Shown piece by piece: positions 52,570 to 61,464 of a stretch of DNA of 64,000 nucleotides. The stretch is from contig NC_017671.1 of assembly GCF_000284595.1 (NCBI RefSeq), forward strand, positions 248,001-312,000. Direction: 5' to 3'. The position numbers were made by a program, and so were the translations under genes. Source of the DNA: Stenotrophomonas maltophilia D457 (GTDB lineage Bacteria > Pseudomonadota > Gammaproteobacteria > Xanthomonadales > Xanthomonadaceae). Position 1 is the stretch's first letter, and each line of letters starts with the position of its first letter. The notes beneath the pieces were generated by a model. That model was given only the letters and a program-made list of their open reading frames with translations, was not told the DNA's origin and ran no database searches.

Positions 52570-53261
52570 TCACCGCCGATGCCCAGCAGCTTGAGCCGGG
52601 TGGCCGCATCACCGTCTATGAACTCGACGCCAGCAGTTTCGGCGCCGACAAGCTCTTCTTCCACGCGCACCTGCAGAGTGGCCTCATCTGGTGGCAGGGC
52701 CAGGAATATGGCCCCTGGCCGATCGAGGCCAGCGGCTTCGAGCGCACCAGCGACCAGCCGCCGAACCCGCGCCTGCGCGTAAGCAACATCGATGGCCGCA
52801 TCACCGCCATGTGCCTGTTGTTCGATGACCTGGTCGGTGCACGCATCATCCGCCGGCAGACGCTGGCCAAGTACCTGGATGCCGCCAACTTCGAGGAAGG
52901 CAATCCCAGCGCGGATCCTGGCGAGCACTTCCCTGATGAAGTCTGGTTCATCGAGCGCAAGATCGGTGAGGACAAGCAGATGGTCGAATTCGAGCTGACC
53001 ACCGCGATCGATCTCAATGGGCAGCAGCTGCCGGGCAGGCAGATCATCGCCGGCATGTGTGGCTGGCTGGTGCGTGGCGGTTATCGCGGCGCGTACTGCG
53101 GCTACAACGGTCCAGCGGTGGCCGACAGCGACGACGTCGCCACCGATGATCCGGCGCGTGACCAGTGCGGCGGTCGGGTACGCAGCTGCAAGCTGCGCTT
53201 CGGCCAGGACAAGCCGCTGCCCTATGGCGGCTTCCCCGCCGCGGGCCTGTTGCGCTCCTGA
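52566..53261 (+). CDS. Minor tail protein (lambda L equivalent), probable Fe-S protein
   Basis: I start at ATG 52566 (231 residues). The C-terminal domain has four cysteines (C165, C178, C201, C208) in the spacing of lambda gpL, which binds an iron-sulfur cluster at the tail tip; C83 is extra. Family blocks are GLIWWQGQEYGPWPIEASGFER and FIERKIGEDKQMVEFEL. It should form part of the tip complex with M, K, I and J. Confidence 0.86.
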   Translation: MITADAQQLEPGGRITVYELDASSFGADKLFFHAHLQSGLIWWQGQEYGPWPIEASGFERTSDQPPNPRLRVSNIDGRITAMCLLFDDLVGARIIRRQTLAKYLDAANFEEGNPSADPGEHFPDEVWFIERKIGEDKQMVEFELTTAIDLNGQQLPGRQIIAGMCGWLVRGGYRGAYCGYNGPAVADSDDVATDDPARDQCGGRVRSCKLRFGQDKPLPYGGFPAAGLLRS

Positions 53262-53289
53262 TCGATCCCCTCCCGAATTCCACTTTCCA

Positions 53290-53312
53290 GGCCCGCCCGC
53301 GCGGGCCTTTTT
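53290..53312 (+). terminator. Intrinsic terminator between L and K genes
   Basis: Stem GGCCCGC/GCGGGCC with a 4-base loop followed by TTTTTC, in the 63-base L-K gap. Confidence 0.75.
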
Positions 53313-53324
53313 CATGGGTGAAAC

Positions 53325-54065
53325 ATGCAACCGACAACCCTGCAGGCCATCCAGGCGCACGCCGTGGCCGAGTACCCGCGCGAATGCTGCGGGCTGATCG
53401 TGGCCATTGAAGGCCACGAACGCTATCTTCCCTGCCGCAACGTGGCCGCCACGCCCAGCGAGCATTTCCGCCTGCCCGCTGAGGACTATGCCGTGGCCGA
53501 GGACAAGGGCGAGGTGCTGGCCCTGGTGCACAGCCATCCCGATGCCGCCGCAACGCCGTCCGACGCCGATAGGGTCATGTGCGAGCGCAGCGGGCTGACC
53601 TGGCACATCGTCAGCGTCGGCCAGGTAACAGGCGAGGCACCGCTGTGCGGTGATCTGCAGACCCTGCATCCCACTGGCTACATGGCACCGTTGGTCGGTC
53701 GCCAGTTCGCCCACGGTGTGCTGGACTGCTACAGCCTGGTCCGCGATTTCCACGCACGCGAACTGGGCATCCCGCTGTCCGAGTACGAACGCCAGGACGA
53801 CTGGTGGAGCCACGGCCAGGACCTGTACAGCCTTGAACGGCTGCACGCCGAGGGCTTCGACCTGATCGAGGGCGAGCCGCAGCGGGGCGACATGATCCTG
53901 ATGCAGATCCGCTCGCCGGTCACCAACCACGCGGGCATCTACCTCGGCGACGGGCAGATGCTGCATCACCTGCATGGCCGCCTGTCCGAGACCGTACCGT
54001 ACGGCGGCATGTGGGCCGAGCGCACCCGTTGCATCGTCCGCCATCGCGAGGTGCGCCATGACTGA
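53325..54065 (+). CDS. Tail tip peptidase (lambda K equivalent): JAMM + NlpC/P60
   Basis: 246 residues with two catalytic domains. The N-terminal JAB/JAMM metalloprotease has E20, H69, H71 and D82 (HSHPDAAATPSDAD). The C-terminal NlpC/P60 cysteine peptidase has C135 (GVLDCYSLV), H202 (TNHAGIYLG) and a later H214. All key residues are present, so both may be active, processing tail proteins and cutting peptidoglycan during DNA entry or killing. It overlaps the I gene. Confidence 0.9.
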   Translation: MQPTTLQAIQAHAVAEYPRECCGLIVAIEGHERYLPCRNVAATPSEHFRLPAEDYAVAEDKGEVLALVHSHPDAAATPSDADRVMCERSGLTWHIVSVGQVTGEAPLCGDLQTLHPTGYMAPLVGRQFAHGVLDCYSLVRDFHARELGIPLSEYERQDDWWSHGQDLYSLERLHAEGFDLIEGEPQRGDMILMQIRSPVTNHAGIYLGDGQMLHHLHGRLSETVPYGGMWAERTRCIVRHREVRHD

Positions 54066-54663
54066 CCGTCTTCGTACGATCCGCTTGTACGGCAAGCTGG
54101 GTGCGCGCTTTGGGCGCAGGTTCCGGCTGGCGGTGAACAGCCCGGCCGAGGCGGTGCATGCGCTGTGCACGATGCTGCCAGGATTCCAGCAGTACCTGAT
54201 GGGCGCAAAGGCCAAGGGCATGGAGTTTGCCGTGTTCAACGGCCGGCAGAACCTGTCGCGGGATCAGCTGCACGACCCGCCGGGACAGGATGACATCCGC
54301 ATCGCGCCGGTTCTGGTGGGCAGCAAGCGAGGGGGCGTACTGCAGACGATTGTGGGCGTCGTCCTCATCGTTGTTGGCGCCGTGGCATCGGCATGGGGAT
54401 ATGGAGCGATCGGCCAACCGATGATGAAGCTCGGTGTTTCCATGGTGATCGGCGGCATCACCCAGATGCTCTCCCCCCAGCCAAAAGGCCTGGGTGCCAA
54501 AGACACACCCGAAAACGCGCCCAGCTACAGCATGAACGGCACCGTCAACACGCAGGCGCAAGGCAACCCCGTGCCGGTCGCCTATGGCGGCCATGACACC
54601 AAGGGCATGTTCATCGGCTCGGCCGTGATCAGCGGCGGCATCCTGGCGGAGGACCAGTTTTGA
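54058..54663 (+). CDS. Tail tip assembly protein (lambda I equivalent)
   Basis: I start at ATG 54058 (201 residues). The N-terminal ~90 residues are ubiquitin-like (RTIRLYGKLGARFGRRFRLAVNSPAEAVHALCTMLPGF). A Gly/Val hydrophobic segment (about 100-145) follows, then a Gly/Asn-rich tail ending GGILAEDQF. This is the lambda gpI pattern. It overlaps the J gene by four bases. Confidence 0.88.
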   Translation: MTDRLRTIRLYGKLGARFGRRFRLAVNSPAEAVHALCTMLPGFQQYLMGAKAKGMEFAVFNGRQNLSRDQLHDPPGQDDIRIAPVLVGSKRGGVLQTIVGVVLIVVGAVASAWGYGAIGQPMMKLGVSMVIGGITQMLSPQPKGLGAKDTPENAPSYSMNGTVNTQAQGNPVPVAYGGHDTKGMFIGSAVISGGILAEDQF

Positions 54664-57600
54664 ATCAGACCACTCATCCCACGCCGCGCACGCGTGGCGC
54701 AGCCACGCCAGTGCTGGCGGGTGCCAAGAAGGGCGCGAGCAACGCCCGAACCCCGGTCGAAACCGCCGACAGCCTGCACTCGATGGCGGTGGCCCGCATC
54801 ATCGACCTCGCCAGCGAGGGCGAGATCCGTGGCCTGGTCGCCGGCAAGCAGTCGATCTACCTGGACCAGGTGCCGATCGAGAATCCGGACGGCACGCTGA
54901 ACTTCTCCGGCGTGGACGTGCAGACGCGTTCCGGCACCCAGGACCAGGAGCACATCAGCGGCTTCCCCTCCATCGAGAACGAAGTCGGGGTCAACGTCGA
55001 GCTGCGCAGCGATGCGCCGGTGGTGCGCACCGTATCGGGTGCCGATCTGTCAGCCGTCCGTATCCGCTTTGCGGTGCCGGCGTTGCAGAAGACCAACACC
55101 GAGAACGGCGACACTGAAGGCTACCGGATCATGTACGCGGTGGATCTGTCCACCGACGGCGGCCCGTTCAGGACAGTGCTGACCGATGCCTTCAGCGGCA
55201 AGACCACCAGCCAGTACGAGCGCAGCCGCCGCATCGATCTGCCTGCCGGCAGCCAGTGGCAGGTGCGCATCCGCCGGCTGACCGCCAACGCCAACAGCAG
55301 CACCATCGCCGATACCGTCAACGTGCTGTCGATGACCGAGATCATCGATGCCAAGCTGCGCTATCCGAACTGTGCGCTGGCGGCGGTGCAGGTTGATGCC
55401 AGCCAGTTCCAGAACATTCCCACCCGGTCCTACCAGCTGTGGGGCCGCATCGTGCGCATCCCCTCCAACTACGATCCGCTCAGCCGTCTCTACAGCGGTG
55501 TGTGGGACGGTACCTTCAAGAGTGGCTGGACCAACAATCCGGCCTGGGTGTTCTTCGACATCGTCACCAACGATCGCTTCGGCCTGGGCCATCGTGTTCC
55601 GCTGGACTGGGTGGACAAGTGGCGGCTGTACCAGATCGCGCGCTACTGCGATGAACTGGTCAGCGATGGCCAGGGCGGCAAGGAGCCGCGCTTCACCTGC
55701 AGCCTGTATCTGCAGACCCGCGCCGAGGCCTACCGCGTGCTGCAGGACATCGCCACCATGTTCCGCGGCATCAGCTTCTATGCGGCGGGGCAGGTGATGG
55801 CCTCGGCCGACATGCCCAAGGACCCGGTGCTGACCTACAGCCAAGCCAACGTCATCGAAGGGCGTTTCCACTATGCTGGCAGCAGCCGCACGGCGCGGCA
55901 CACGGTGGCCCTGGTGTCGTGGATCGATCCGGACGACTTCGGTCGGCAGAAGGTCGAAGTGGTCCAGCACCTGCCCGGCGTGGCCCGCTACGGCATCAAC
56001 CAGACCGAAGTGACGGCGGTGGGTTGCCACTCACGTTCGCAGGCGCAGCGCGTGGGCAACCACATCCTGCATACCGAGATGCTGGAAACCGAGACGATCA
56101 GCTTCTCGGTGGGCCTGGATGCGCTGGGCTGCATGCCCGGTGATGTGATCCAGGTGGCCGACCCGAACCGCGCCGGCCGCCGCAATGCGGGTCGCATCCG
56201 CAGTGCAGGTGCGCGCAGCCTGGTGCTGGACCGCATGCCGGAACAGATCGCGGCCGGTGACACCCTGCGTGCCACCCTGCCCAGCGGGCAGACCGAAGCA
56301 CGCACGGTGCAGTCGGTGGACGGCGAGACGGTGACCGTCAGCGCGCCCTGGTCGGCGGTGCCGGTGGCGCAGTCGGTCTGGGCATTGGAATCGCCGGAGC
56401 TGGCCCTGCAGCACTATCGCGTGCTGTCGATCAGCGAAGGCGAGGACCTGACCTATCAGATCACCGCGCTCAAGCACGTGCCGGGCAAGTACGCCGCCAT
56501 CGACGACGGCACGCGCCTGGAGCAGCCGCCGATCAGCATCATCCCGCCCAGCGTGCAGCCGGCACCGGCCAACGTGCGGATGGCCTCGCATGTGGTGGTC
56601 GACCAGGGCATCGCTACCTCCGTGCTCACGATCGAGTGGGATGCTGCGGACAAGGCGATCGGTTATGACGTGGAATGGCGCCGTGGCGATCTCAACTGGG
56701 TCCGCGCTGGTCGCGTCGGGACGCAGAGCCTGGAAGTGCGGGGCGTCTACGCAGGCGAGTATCTGGCCCGCGTACGCGCGGTCAATGCGCTGGGCGCGGT
56801 GTCGCAGCCGACGCTCAGCATGCTCACCACCATTGAAGGCAAGACGACGCCGCCCCCCTCGCTGGCATCGTTGACCAGCACTGCCCGCCCCTTCGGCATC
56901 GCACTGTCCTGGGGCTTCCCCGCAGGTGCAACCGATACCGAACGGACCGAACTCTGGTACAGCACTGGCCCCAATCGCGAGAGCGCGATCAAGCTGGGCG
57001 ACTTCGCCTACCCGCAGGCCCAGCACCAGATGAACGGCCTGGCCGCTGGCGCGCGCTTCTGGTTCTGGGGACGGCTGGTGGATCGAAGTGGCAACATCGG
57101 CCCGTGGTATCCGGCGCAAGCCGGGGTGATGGGTGAGTCCAGCAGCAACCCGGATGACTACGACGCCTACTTCGCCGGCCGCATCAACGAAAGCGCGCTG
57201 GGCCAACAGCTGAAGGGCAAGATCGAGCGCGTCACCCAAGTGCTGCCGCTGGTCTGGGATGCCGAGGCAACCTACAGCCCAGGGCAGACCGTCATCCACG
57301 ACGGGCGGATCTGGAGCTGGCAGGGCACTGCCGCAGGCAATGAAACACCGCCGGGCAGCCACTGGAAGAACATCGGCGATGCCATTGCCGAGGCGGGTGC
57401 CATCGTCGGCCGTGTCGATCAGCTGGAAATGGACGTGACCGACGTCGATGGCAAGGTGGCCGCGCAGGGGCAGAAGGTCGATGGCCTGTTCGCCCAGGTC
57501 AGCGACCACAGTGCCGGCGAGGAGGACTACAACGTCGGCGAGAACGATGTCAGCGCCGGCGCCATCACCGTCTACAGCGTGATGGCCGAGAAGGACGCGG

Positions 57601-58148
57601 CACTGGCCAAGCGCGTGGACACGGTCGAAGCGTCCATCGAAGGTGTTCCAGGCAAGATCGAGGGCGTCAGCGCCGCGGTCCAGCAGGTCTCGCAGGCCGT
57701 GGTCAACCTGGATGGCAAGGTCAGCGCGACCTATACGGTCAAGGCGCAGATCACCAGTGCCGGGCAGATCTACATGGCCGGCATGGGTCTGGGCGTGGAG
57801 CAGCAGCCAGATGGCAGCTATCAGAGCCAGATCCTGATGCAGGCTGATCGCTTCGCGCTGATCAACACCAACAGCGGGCAGGTCAGTGCGCCCTTCGTGG
57901 TGCAGGGCGGGCAGACCTTCATCAGCCAGGCACTGATCGGCAACGGCTGGATCCAGAACGCCATGATCGGCGATGTGATCCAGTCCAATGCGGTGGGTGC
58001 CGGCGGGCAACCACGATGGAGGCTCGACAAGAACGGCACGTTGACGATGAACGGCCCCGAGAACGGCGGCCGCCTGACCATCAATGACGGTGTCATCCAC
58101 GTTTACGACAGCAACGGCCGCGTCCGCGTCCGCATGGGGATCTGGTAA
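54660..58148 (+). CDS. Tail tip host-specificity protein (lambda J equivalent)
   Basis: 1162 residues from a TTG start at 54660 that overlaps the I stop. The N-terminal two thirds follow gpJ (ARIIDLASEGEIRGLVAGKQSIYLDQ, NNPAWVFFDIVTNDRFGLG, TARHTVALVSWIDPDD). One or two fibronectin type III-like domains are seen near 640-830 (YDVEWRRGDLNWVRAG). The end is a DUF1983-type shaft with a coiled region (VEASIEGVPGKIEGVSAAVQQ) and TLTMNGPENGGRLTINDG. It is the central fibre contacting the receptor. Confidence 0.92.
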   Translation: MNQTTHPTPRTRGAATPVLAGAKKGASNARTPVETADSLHSMAVARIIDLASEGEIRGLVAGKQSIYLDQVPIENPDGTLNFSGVDVQTRSGTQDQEHISGFPSIENEVGVNVELRSDAPVVRTVSGADLSAVRIRFAVPALQKTNTENGDTEGYRIMYAVDLSTDGGPFRTVLTDAFSGKTTSQYERSRRIDLPAGSQWQVRIRRLTANANSSTIADTVNVLSMTEIIDAKLRYPNCALAAVQVDASQFQNIPTRSYQLWGRIVRIPSNYDPLSRLYSGVWDGTFKSGWTNNPAWVFFDIVTNDRFGLGHRVPLDWVDKWRLYQIARYCDELVSDGQGGKEPRFTCSLYLQTRAEAYRVLQDIATMFRGISFYAAGQVMASADMPKDPVLTYSQANVIEGRFHYAGSSRTARHTVALVSWIDPDDFGRQKVEVVQHLPGVARYGINQTEVTAVGCHSRSQAQRVGNHILHTEMLETETISFSVGLDALGCMPGDVIQVADPNRAGRRNAGRIRSAGARSLVLDRMPEQIAAGDTLRATLPSGQTEARTVQSVDGETVTVSAPWSAVPVAQSVWALESPELALQHYRVLSISEGEDLTYQITALKHVPGKYAAIDDGTRLEQPPISIIPPSVQPAPANVRMASHVVVDQGIATSVLTIEWDAADKAIGYDVEWRRGDLNWVRAGRVGTQSLEVRGVYAGEYLARVRAVNALGAVSQPTLSMLTTIEGKTTPPPSLASLTSTARPFGIALSWGFPAGATDTERTELWYSTGPNRESAIKLGDFAYPQAQHQMNGLAAGARFWFWGRLVDRSGNIGPWYPAQAGVMGESSSNPDDYDAYFAGRINESALGQQLKGKIERVTQVLPLVWDAEATYSPGQTVIHDGRIWSWQGTAAGNETPPGSHWKNIGDAIAEAGAIVGRVDQLEMDVTDVDGKVAAQGQKVDGLFAQVSDHSAGEEDYNVGENDVSAGAITVYSVMAEKDAALAKRVDTVEASIEGVPGKIEGVSAAVQQVSQAVVNLDGKVSATYTVKAQITSAGQIYMAGMGLGVEQQPDGSYQSQILMQADRFALINTNSGQVSAPFVVQGGQTFISQALIGNGWIQNAMIGDVIQSNAVGAGGQPRWRLDKNGTLTMNGPENGGRLTINDGVIHVYDSNGRVRVRMGIW

Positions 58149-58465
58149 TGGCAACAGGTATGCAGATATTCGGCCCGGATGGGCAGATGTGGTTCGACAC
58201 CAATGATCGTGCCGGCAAGATCATGGGCACTCTTTCAGTCGTTGGGAGCTCGTCCAGCAGTGTGGGCCTGGCCGGCCTGGGTGAGCCATTTGCCATCCTG
58301 CCCAGCCCTGGCTCCGACAGTTGGCAGGACCAGAATGGCAATCAGTTTTCCGCGCCTGCGCTGGGGTACATGTCGTTTGTCGACGGCGGCAATACATTGC
58401 GGATGCAGTTCACGTTCTCGCCGATTGCCAACCCGACTGCTTCCATCTACTACGGAGTCTTCTGA
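58148..58465 (+). CDS. Small protein following J, unknown
   Basis: 105 residues starting MATGMQIFGPDGQMWFDTNDRAGKIMGT and rich in Gly and Ser. It is translationally coupled to J (one-base overlap) and to the next gene. Proteins with a similar IFGPDG start follow J in other Xanthomonadaceae prophages, in my recollection. It is likely attached to the tip or a fibre; there is no known domain. Confidence 0.65.
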   Translation: MATGMQIFGPDGQMWFDTNDRAGKIMGTLSVVGSSSSSVGLAGLGEPFAILPSPGSDSWQDQNGNQFSAPALGYMSFVDGGNTLRMQFTFSPIANPTASIYYGVF

Positions 58466-59175
58466 TGTCTGTTGGTCTTGAAGTCACCAATGACAGCGGC
58501 GTTCCGGTTCTTGTGAACGCACATTCCTTCGTCTTCTTTTCGATAGCCAAGGGCACGCAGTCCATTGCAAGCAATACGTCCGCCTATGGCGCGAGCGGGT
58601 TTGTAAGCCTTCCCGCACAGAGCGTGCCGTACCTGGTGTTCATCCGCTGCAATGGCGGATCCGCACAGGTGATGTCAGCGCTGAATGGCTTTTACTGGAG
58701 CATGGGGCAAGGGACCACCAGCTTCGAGTGGTGGGCATGGGGGCGGGCGGTCAACAGTGGAAGTACAGGCATGCAGGTCTACAACGCCGACGGATCCATC
58801 CAGTGGGATATGTCAAACCGTCCACTGCGCATCGCTGGTTTGGTCGATAAATCGGGTGGAAGTGTTCCAGGCTTTACCGAGATGTCCACCGACAATGTGA
58901 GGCAAGGGCCACTGTTCAACGGTCCTGGTGAGAATCTCGCCTATCTGATGTCCGACATTGGACTGTGCCATGACATCTACGCCTACTACGGAAGTGGCCC
59001 GACCATTCGCGGCAACATGCGCTATCAGCCGTACATCAATACTCCAAATGCTTCGCAGGTGCGATTGAACTACTGCAGGCGTAGAGAGAACCGTCAACGT
59101 TCGTTGAGCGGCGCGTCCTACCAGAGTTTCACGGGGCAGTTGCCGAACTTCCTGATTGCCGCACACACCTACTAG
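58465..59175 (+). CDS. Unknown phage tip-associated protein
   Basis: I start at ATG 58465, overlapping the previous stop (236 residues). The first ~140 residues resemble the preceding small protein in style (GMQVYNADGSIQWDMSNRPLRIAG against GMQIFGPDGQMWFDTNDRAGKI), so the two may share a module. DNA is visibly more AT-rich than in the core tail genes. The C-terminus has a Cys/Arg patch (NYCRRRENRQRS). No catalytic motif is recognised. It is the last phage-type gene. Confidence 0.65.
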   Translation: MSVGLEVTNDSGVPVLVNAHSFVFFSIAKGTQSIASNTSAYGASGFVSLPAQSVPYLVFIRCNGGSAQVMSALNGFYWSMGQGTTSFEWWAWGRAVNSGSTGMQVYNADGSIQWDMSNRPLRIAGLVDKSGGSVPGFTEMSTDNVRQGPLFNGPGENLAYLMSDIGLCHDIYAYYGSGPTIRGNMRYQPYINTPNASQVRLNYCRRRENRQRSLSGASYQSFTGQLPNFLIAAHTY

Positions 59176-59280
59176 CCTGAATCAGGCCCGTGCAGGCGGC
59201 CATTTGAGCCGCCAGGGCCTAGACTGCGCCCCTCCTACGCTCCTCGACGACGCACTGCAGTGATCACGCCACCCTGACCC

Positions 59281-60084
59281 TTGCCGCACATCGGCAGCCG
59301 GCCCGCCCGGCTCAGGATGGTCGGCCTGCTCGAATCGATGATGACCCTGCAGATCGTCGAGGACATCACCGAGACGCCCAGCGAGCGCAACCGCGAATGC
59401 GTCGGCCAGGGCGTGGCGAATACGGTCACCGGTTTCCTCGGCGGCATGGCCGGCTGCGCGATGATCGGCCAGTCGGTCATCAACGTGACGTCCGGTGGCC
59501 GTGGCCGCCTGTCCTGCCTGGTGGCCAGCGTGCTGCTGCTGGTGCTGGTGGTGTACGGCAGCGACCTGGTGCGGCAGATCCCGATGGCCGCTCTGGTGGC
59601 GGTGATGATCATGGTCAGCATCGGCACCTTCAGCTGGCGCTCGCTGCGCGACCTGCGCACGCATCCGGGCAGTTCCTCGGCCGTGATGCTGCTGACCGTG
59701 GTGGTCACCGTGGCCACCCACGACCTGGCCAAGGGCGTGCTCAGTGGCGTGCTGTTGTCGGCGCTGTTCTTCGCGCGCAAGGTTGGCCGCATGCTGGATG
59801 TGCAGCGCGAGGATGTCGCAGACACGCAGGTCTACCGCGTAGGCGGGCAGGTGTTCTTCGCGTCCGCCGGCCAGCTGGGCGCCGCGTTCGACTACCAGCA
59901 TGTGGCGCCGAAGGTGCAGATCGACCTGCGTGATGCCCATCTGTGGGATCTGACGGCGGTGGCCGCGCTGGAACGCGCGCAGGAAAAGCTGGCCGCGCAT
60001 GGGGCGGGGGTGACGGTGGCGGGCCTGAATGCGGCCAGCCAGACGTTGATCGAACAGGTAGGCGGGCGCGGAGGCGGGCATTGA
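59281..60084 (+). pseudogene. SulP family sulfate permease, 5'-truncated
   Basis: Homology starts abruptly at about 59314 in the middle of a SulP transporter (VGLLESMMTLQIVEDITETPSERNRE, then GGMAGCAMIGQSVINVTSGGRGR) and runs through the last membrane helices and the STAS domain (YRVGGQVFFASAGQLGAAF, IDLRDAHLWDLTAVAALE). About half of a normal ~490-residue protein is missing. An in-frame stop at 59275 precedes it and no N-terminal half exists between the phage genes and here. Residual translation from TTG 59281 is possible but would not give a working carrier. Confidence 0.85.
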
Positions 60085-60111
60085 GGTTCCAGCGTCCGCG
60101 TCTGAGACGAC

Positions 60112-60195
60112 GTGCACGCATTCTGAATCCAGTCAGGCACCTGAAACCGGCGCCGTCGTAGCATTGCCCGCGTGATGGGGCCGATGGACGGCCCC
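60112..60195. repeat. 84-bp direct repeat, copy 1 (upstream of lipoprotein gene 1)
   Basis: This matches 61338-61421 over 84 bases without net gaps, about 80% identical by eye. The first 28 bases and the last 23 (ending GGGGCCGATGGACGGCCCC) are nearly invariant, and the middle varies. The end can form a GGGCC/GGCCC hairpin. Each copy lies 44 bases before the associated start codon. Confidence 0.85.
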
Positions 60196-60239
60196 TCCTT
60201 GCCGGCACCCGCTGGCGACACGCAAGGGAGAAACTGGCA

Positions 60240-61115
60240 ATGCAGGCATTGGGCGCGCTTGGGCGCAGCGAACGGGTCGGCGTCGGCCATGGGTATTGGA
60301 AGGTGCTGGCCCTGTGCCTGGCGCTCACCGCATGCCAGGCGCCTTCTTCCCAGGCATCGACCGAAACGGCGGCCCCCGCGTCGATTGCTGCGGCATCGCC
60401 GACAGCCCCTTCCGGCCCGGCATCGGCAGATTCCCTCCACTACCCGGATGCGTCCTATACCGACGGTCGCCTGCGCCCAGCCTATGGCTGGTGTGTGGAT
60501 GGGGTGGAAGATGCAGGCAAGCTCCAGGCCTGCGGCAAGGACGAACTCGCCTACCAGGAAGGGCGTCTCGAAGCGGCGGCCAGCAAGGCGCTGGCCGGAC
60601 TCGACGGCGCTGCCCGGACGGCATTCCAGGCCACCCAGGCGAGCTGGCGCAGCGATACAGACCGTTATTGCCGCGATGTCCCCAACAGCAGCGTGCAGCA
60701 GCTGCAGGGCGCGCAGGAATGCCGCCTGTACCGTGTTGCCAACCGTGCCGACCAGCTGCTGGCGCAGAGCGCGCCGCCGGATACCTCGTATACCCAGGCA
60801 GCGCTGCGTCCGGAATACACCCGTTGCGTGCAGGACGCCCGCGGCATGGACGACCAGTTGGAAGCCTGCGATACGGCCGAGCTCGCCCATCACAAGGCGC
60901 TGCTGGAAGCACAGGTCGCGCGACTGATGGACGGCCCCGACGGCCCGGGCAAGGACCGCTGGATGGACGAGCAGGCCAACTGGGCTGCAGACACGGACAA
61001 ACACTGCAGCCAGGCCACTGACAGCGTGGGCCCGGCGTTGGATGCACAGTCGTGCCTCATCAATCGTTACGCCAACCGTGCGGTGGAACTGCAGAAGGGC
61101 GTGTTGGCGCGATGA
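60240..61115 (+). CDS. Lipoprotein with two LprI/DUF1311 domains
   Basis: 291 residues; AAGGGAG precedes ATG 60240. The lipobox is LTAC (Cys 32) after a hydrophobic signal, then an Ala/Ser/Pro linker and two tandem DUF1311 (lysozyme inhibitor LprI type) domains at about 73-173 and 184-286, each with four cysteines (85, 98, 144, 161 and 196, 210, 256, 272) and the R-xAN-R motif. It is a periplasmic, membrane-anchored protein that may bind and block a muramidase. A paralogue with one domain follows at 61465. Confidence 0.82.
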   Translation: MQALGALGRSERVGVGHGYWKVLALCLALTACQAPSSQASTETAAPASIAAASPTAPSGPASADSLHYPDASYTDGRLRPAYGWCVDGVEDAGKLQACGKDELAYQEGRLEAAASKALAGLDGAARTAFQATQASWRSDTDRYCRDVPNSSVQQLQGAQECRLYRVANRADQLLAQSAPPDTSYTQAALRPEYTRCVQDARGMDDQLEACDTAELAHHKALLEAQVARLMDGPDGPGKDRWMDEQANWAADTDKHCSQATDSVGPALDAQSCLINRYANRAVELQKGVLAR

Positions 61116-61464
61116 TGAGCCTCGATGGCGGCATTGCAGGGGGCCTCGACGCCGATCCGAAAGCCCGTCTGCTGGCAGGGCAGCGGAATTGACTGCGGTC
61201 AAGCCTTTAAGATGTCCTTGAAACGGCAGTTTCGTTGAGATTCGTGAGCATTGGGCATCATGTGAGCGACCTCAACATACGAATTCGCGAACGCGATCGC
61301 GAGGACGTTGCGCCGTGCAGATTGCAGTTGGGACAAGGTGCACACATTCTGAATCCAGTCAGGCATCTGAAATCCACGCTGGCGTAGCATGCAATTCCCG
61401 ATGGGGCCGATGGACGGCCCCGCGTTGACGGGCCACATGCCTGGATGCCAAGGAGATGCAAGCA
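61116..61464. other. 349-bp gap between the two lipoprotein genes
   Basis: I see no gene. It carries copy 2 of the 84-bp repeat (61338-61421) and a stretch around 61187-61330 that is AT-richer than average. The second lipoprotein gene probably has its own promoter here. Confidence 0.6.
61338..61421. repeat. 84-bp direct repeat, copy 2 (upstream of lipoprotein gene 2)
   Basis: Counterpart of the repeat at 60112. It ends 43 bases before ATG 61465, almost the same distance as copy 1 from its gene, so the promoter or leader was probably duplicated together with the gene. Confidence 0.85.

Noticed and set aside
41681..59175. Attachment-site direct repeats at the cluster edges
   Set aside because: I compared the sequence around 41300-41680 with 59176-59320 and saw no shared core longer than chance. 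No integrase or tRNA gene is nearby.
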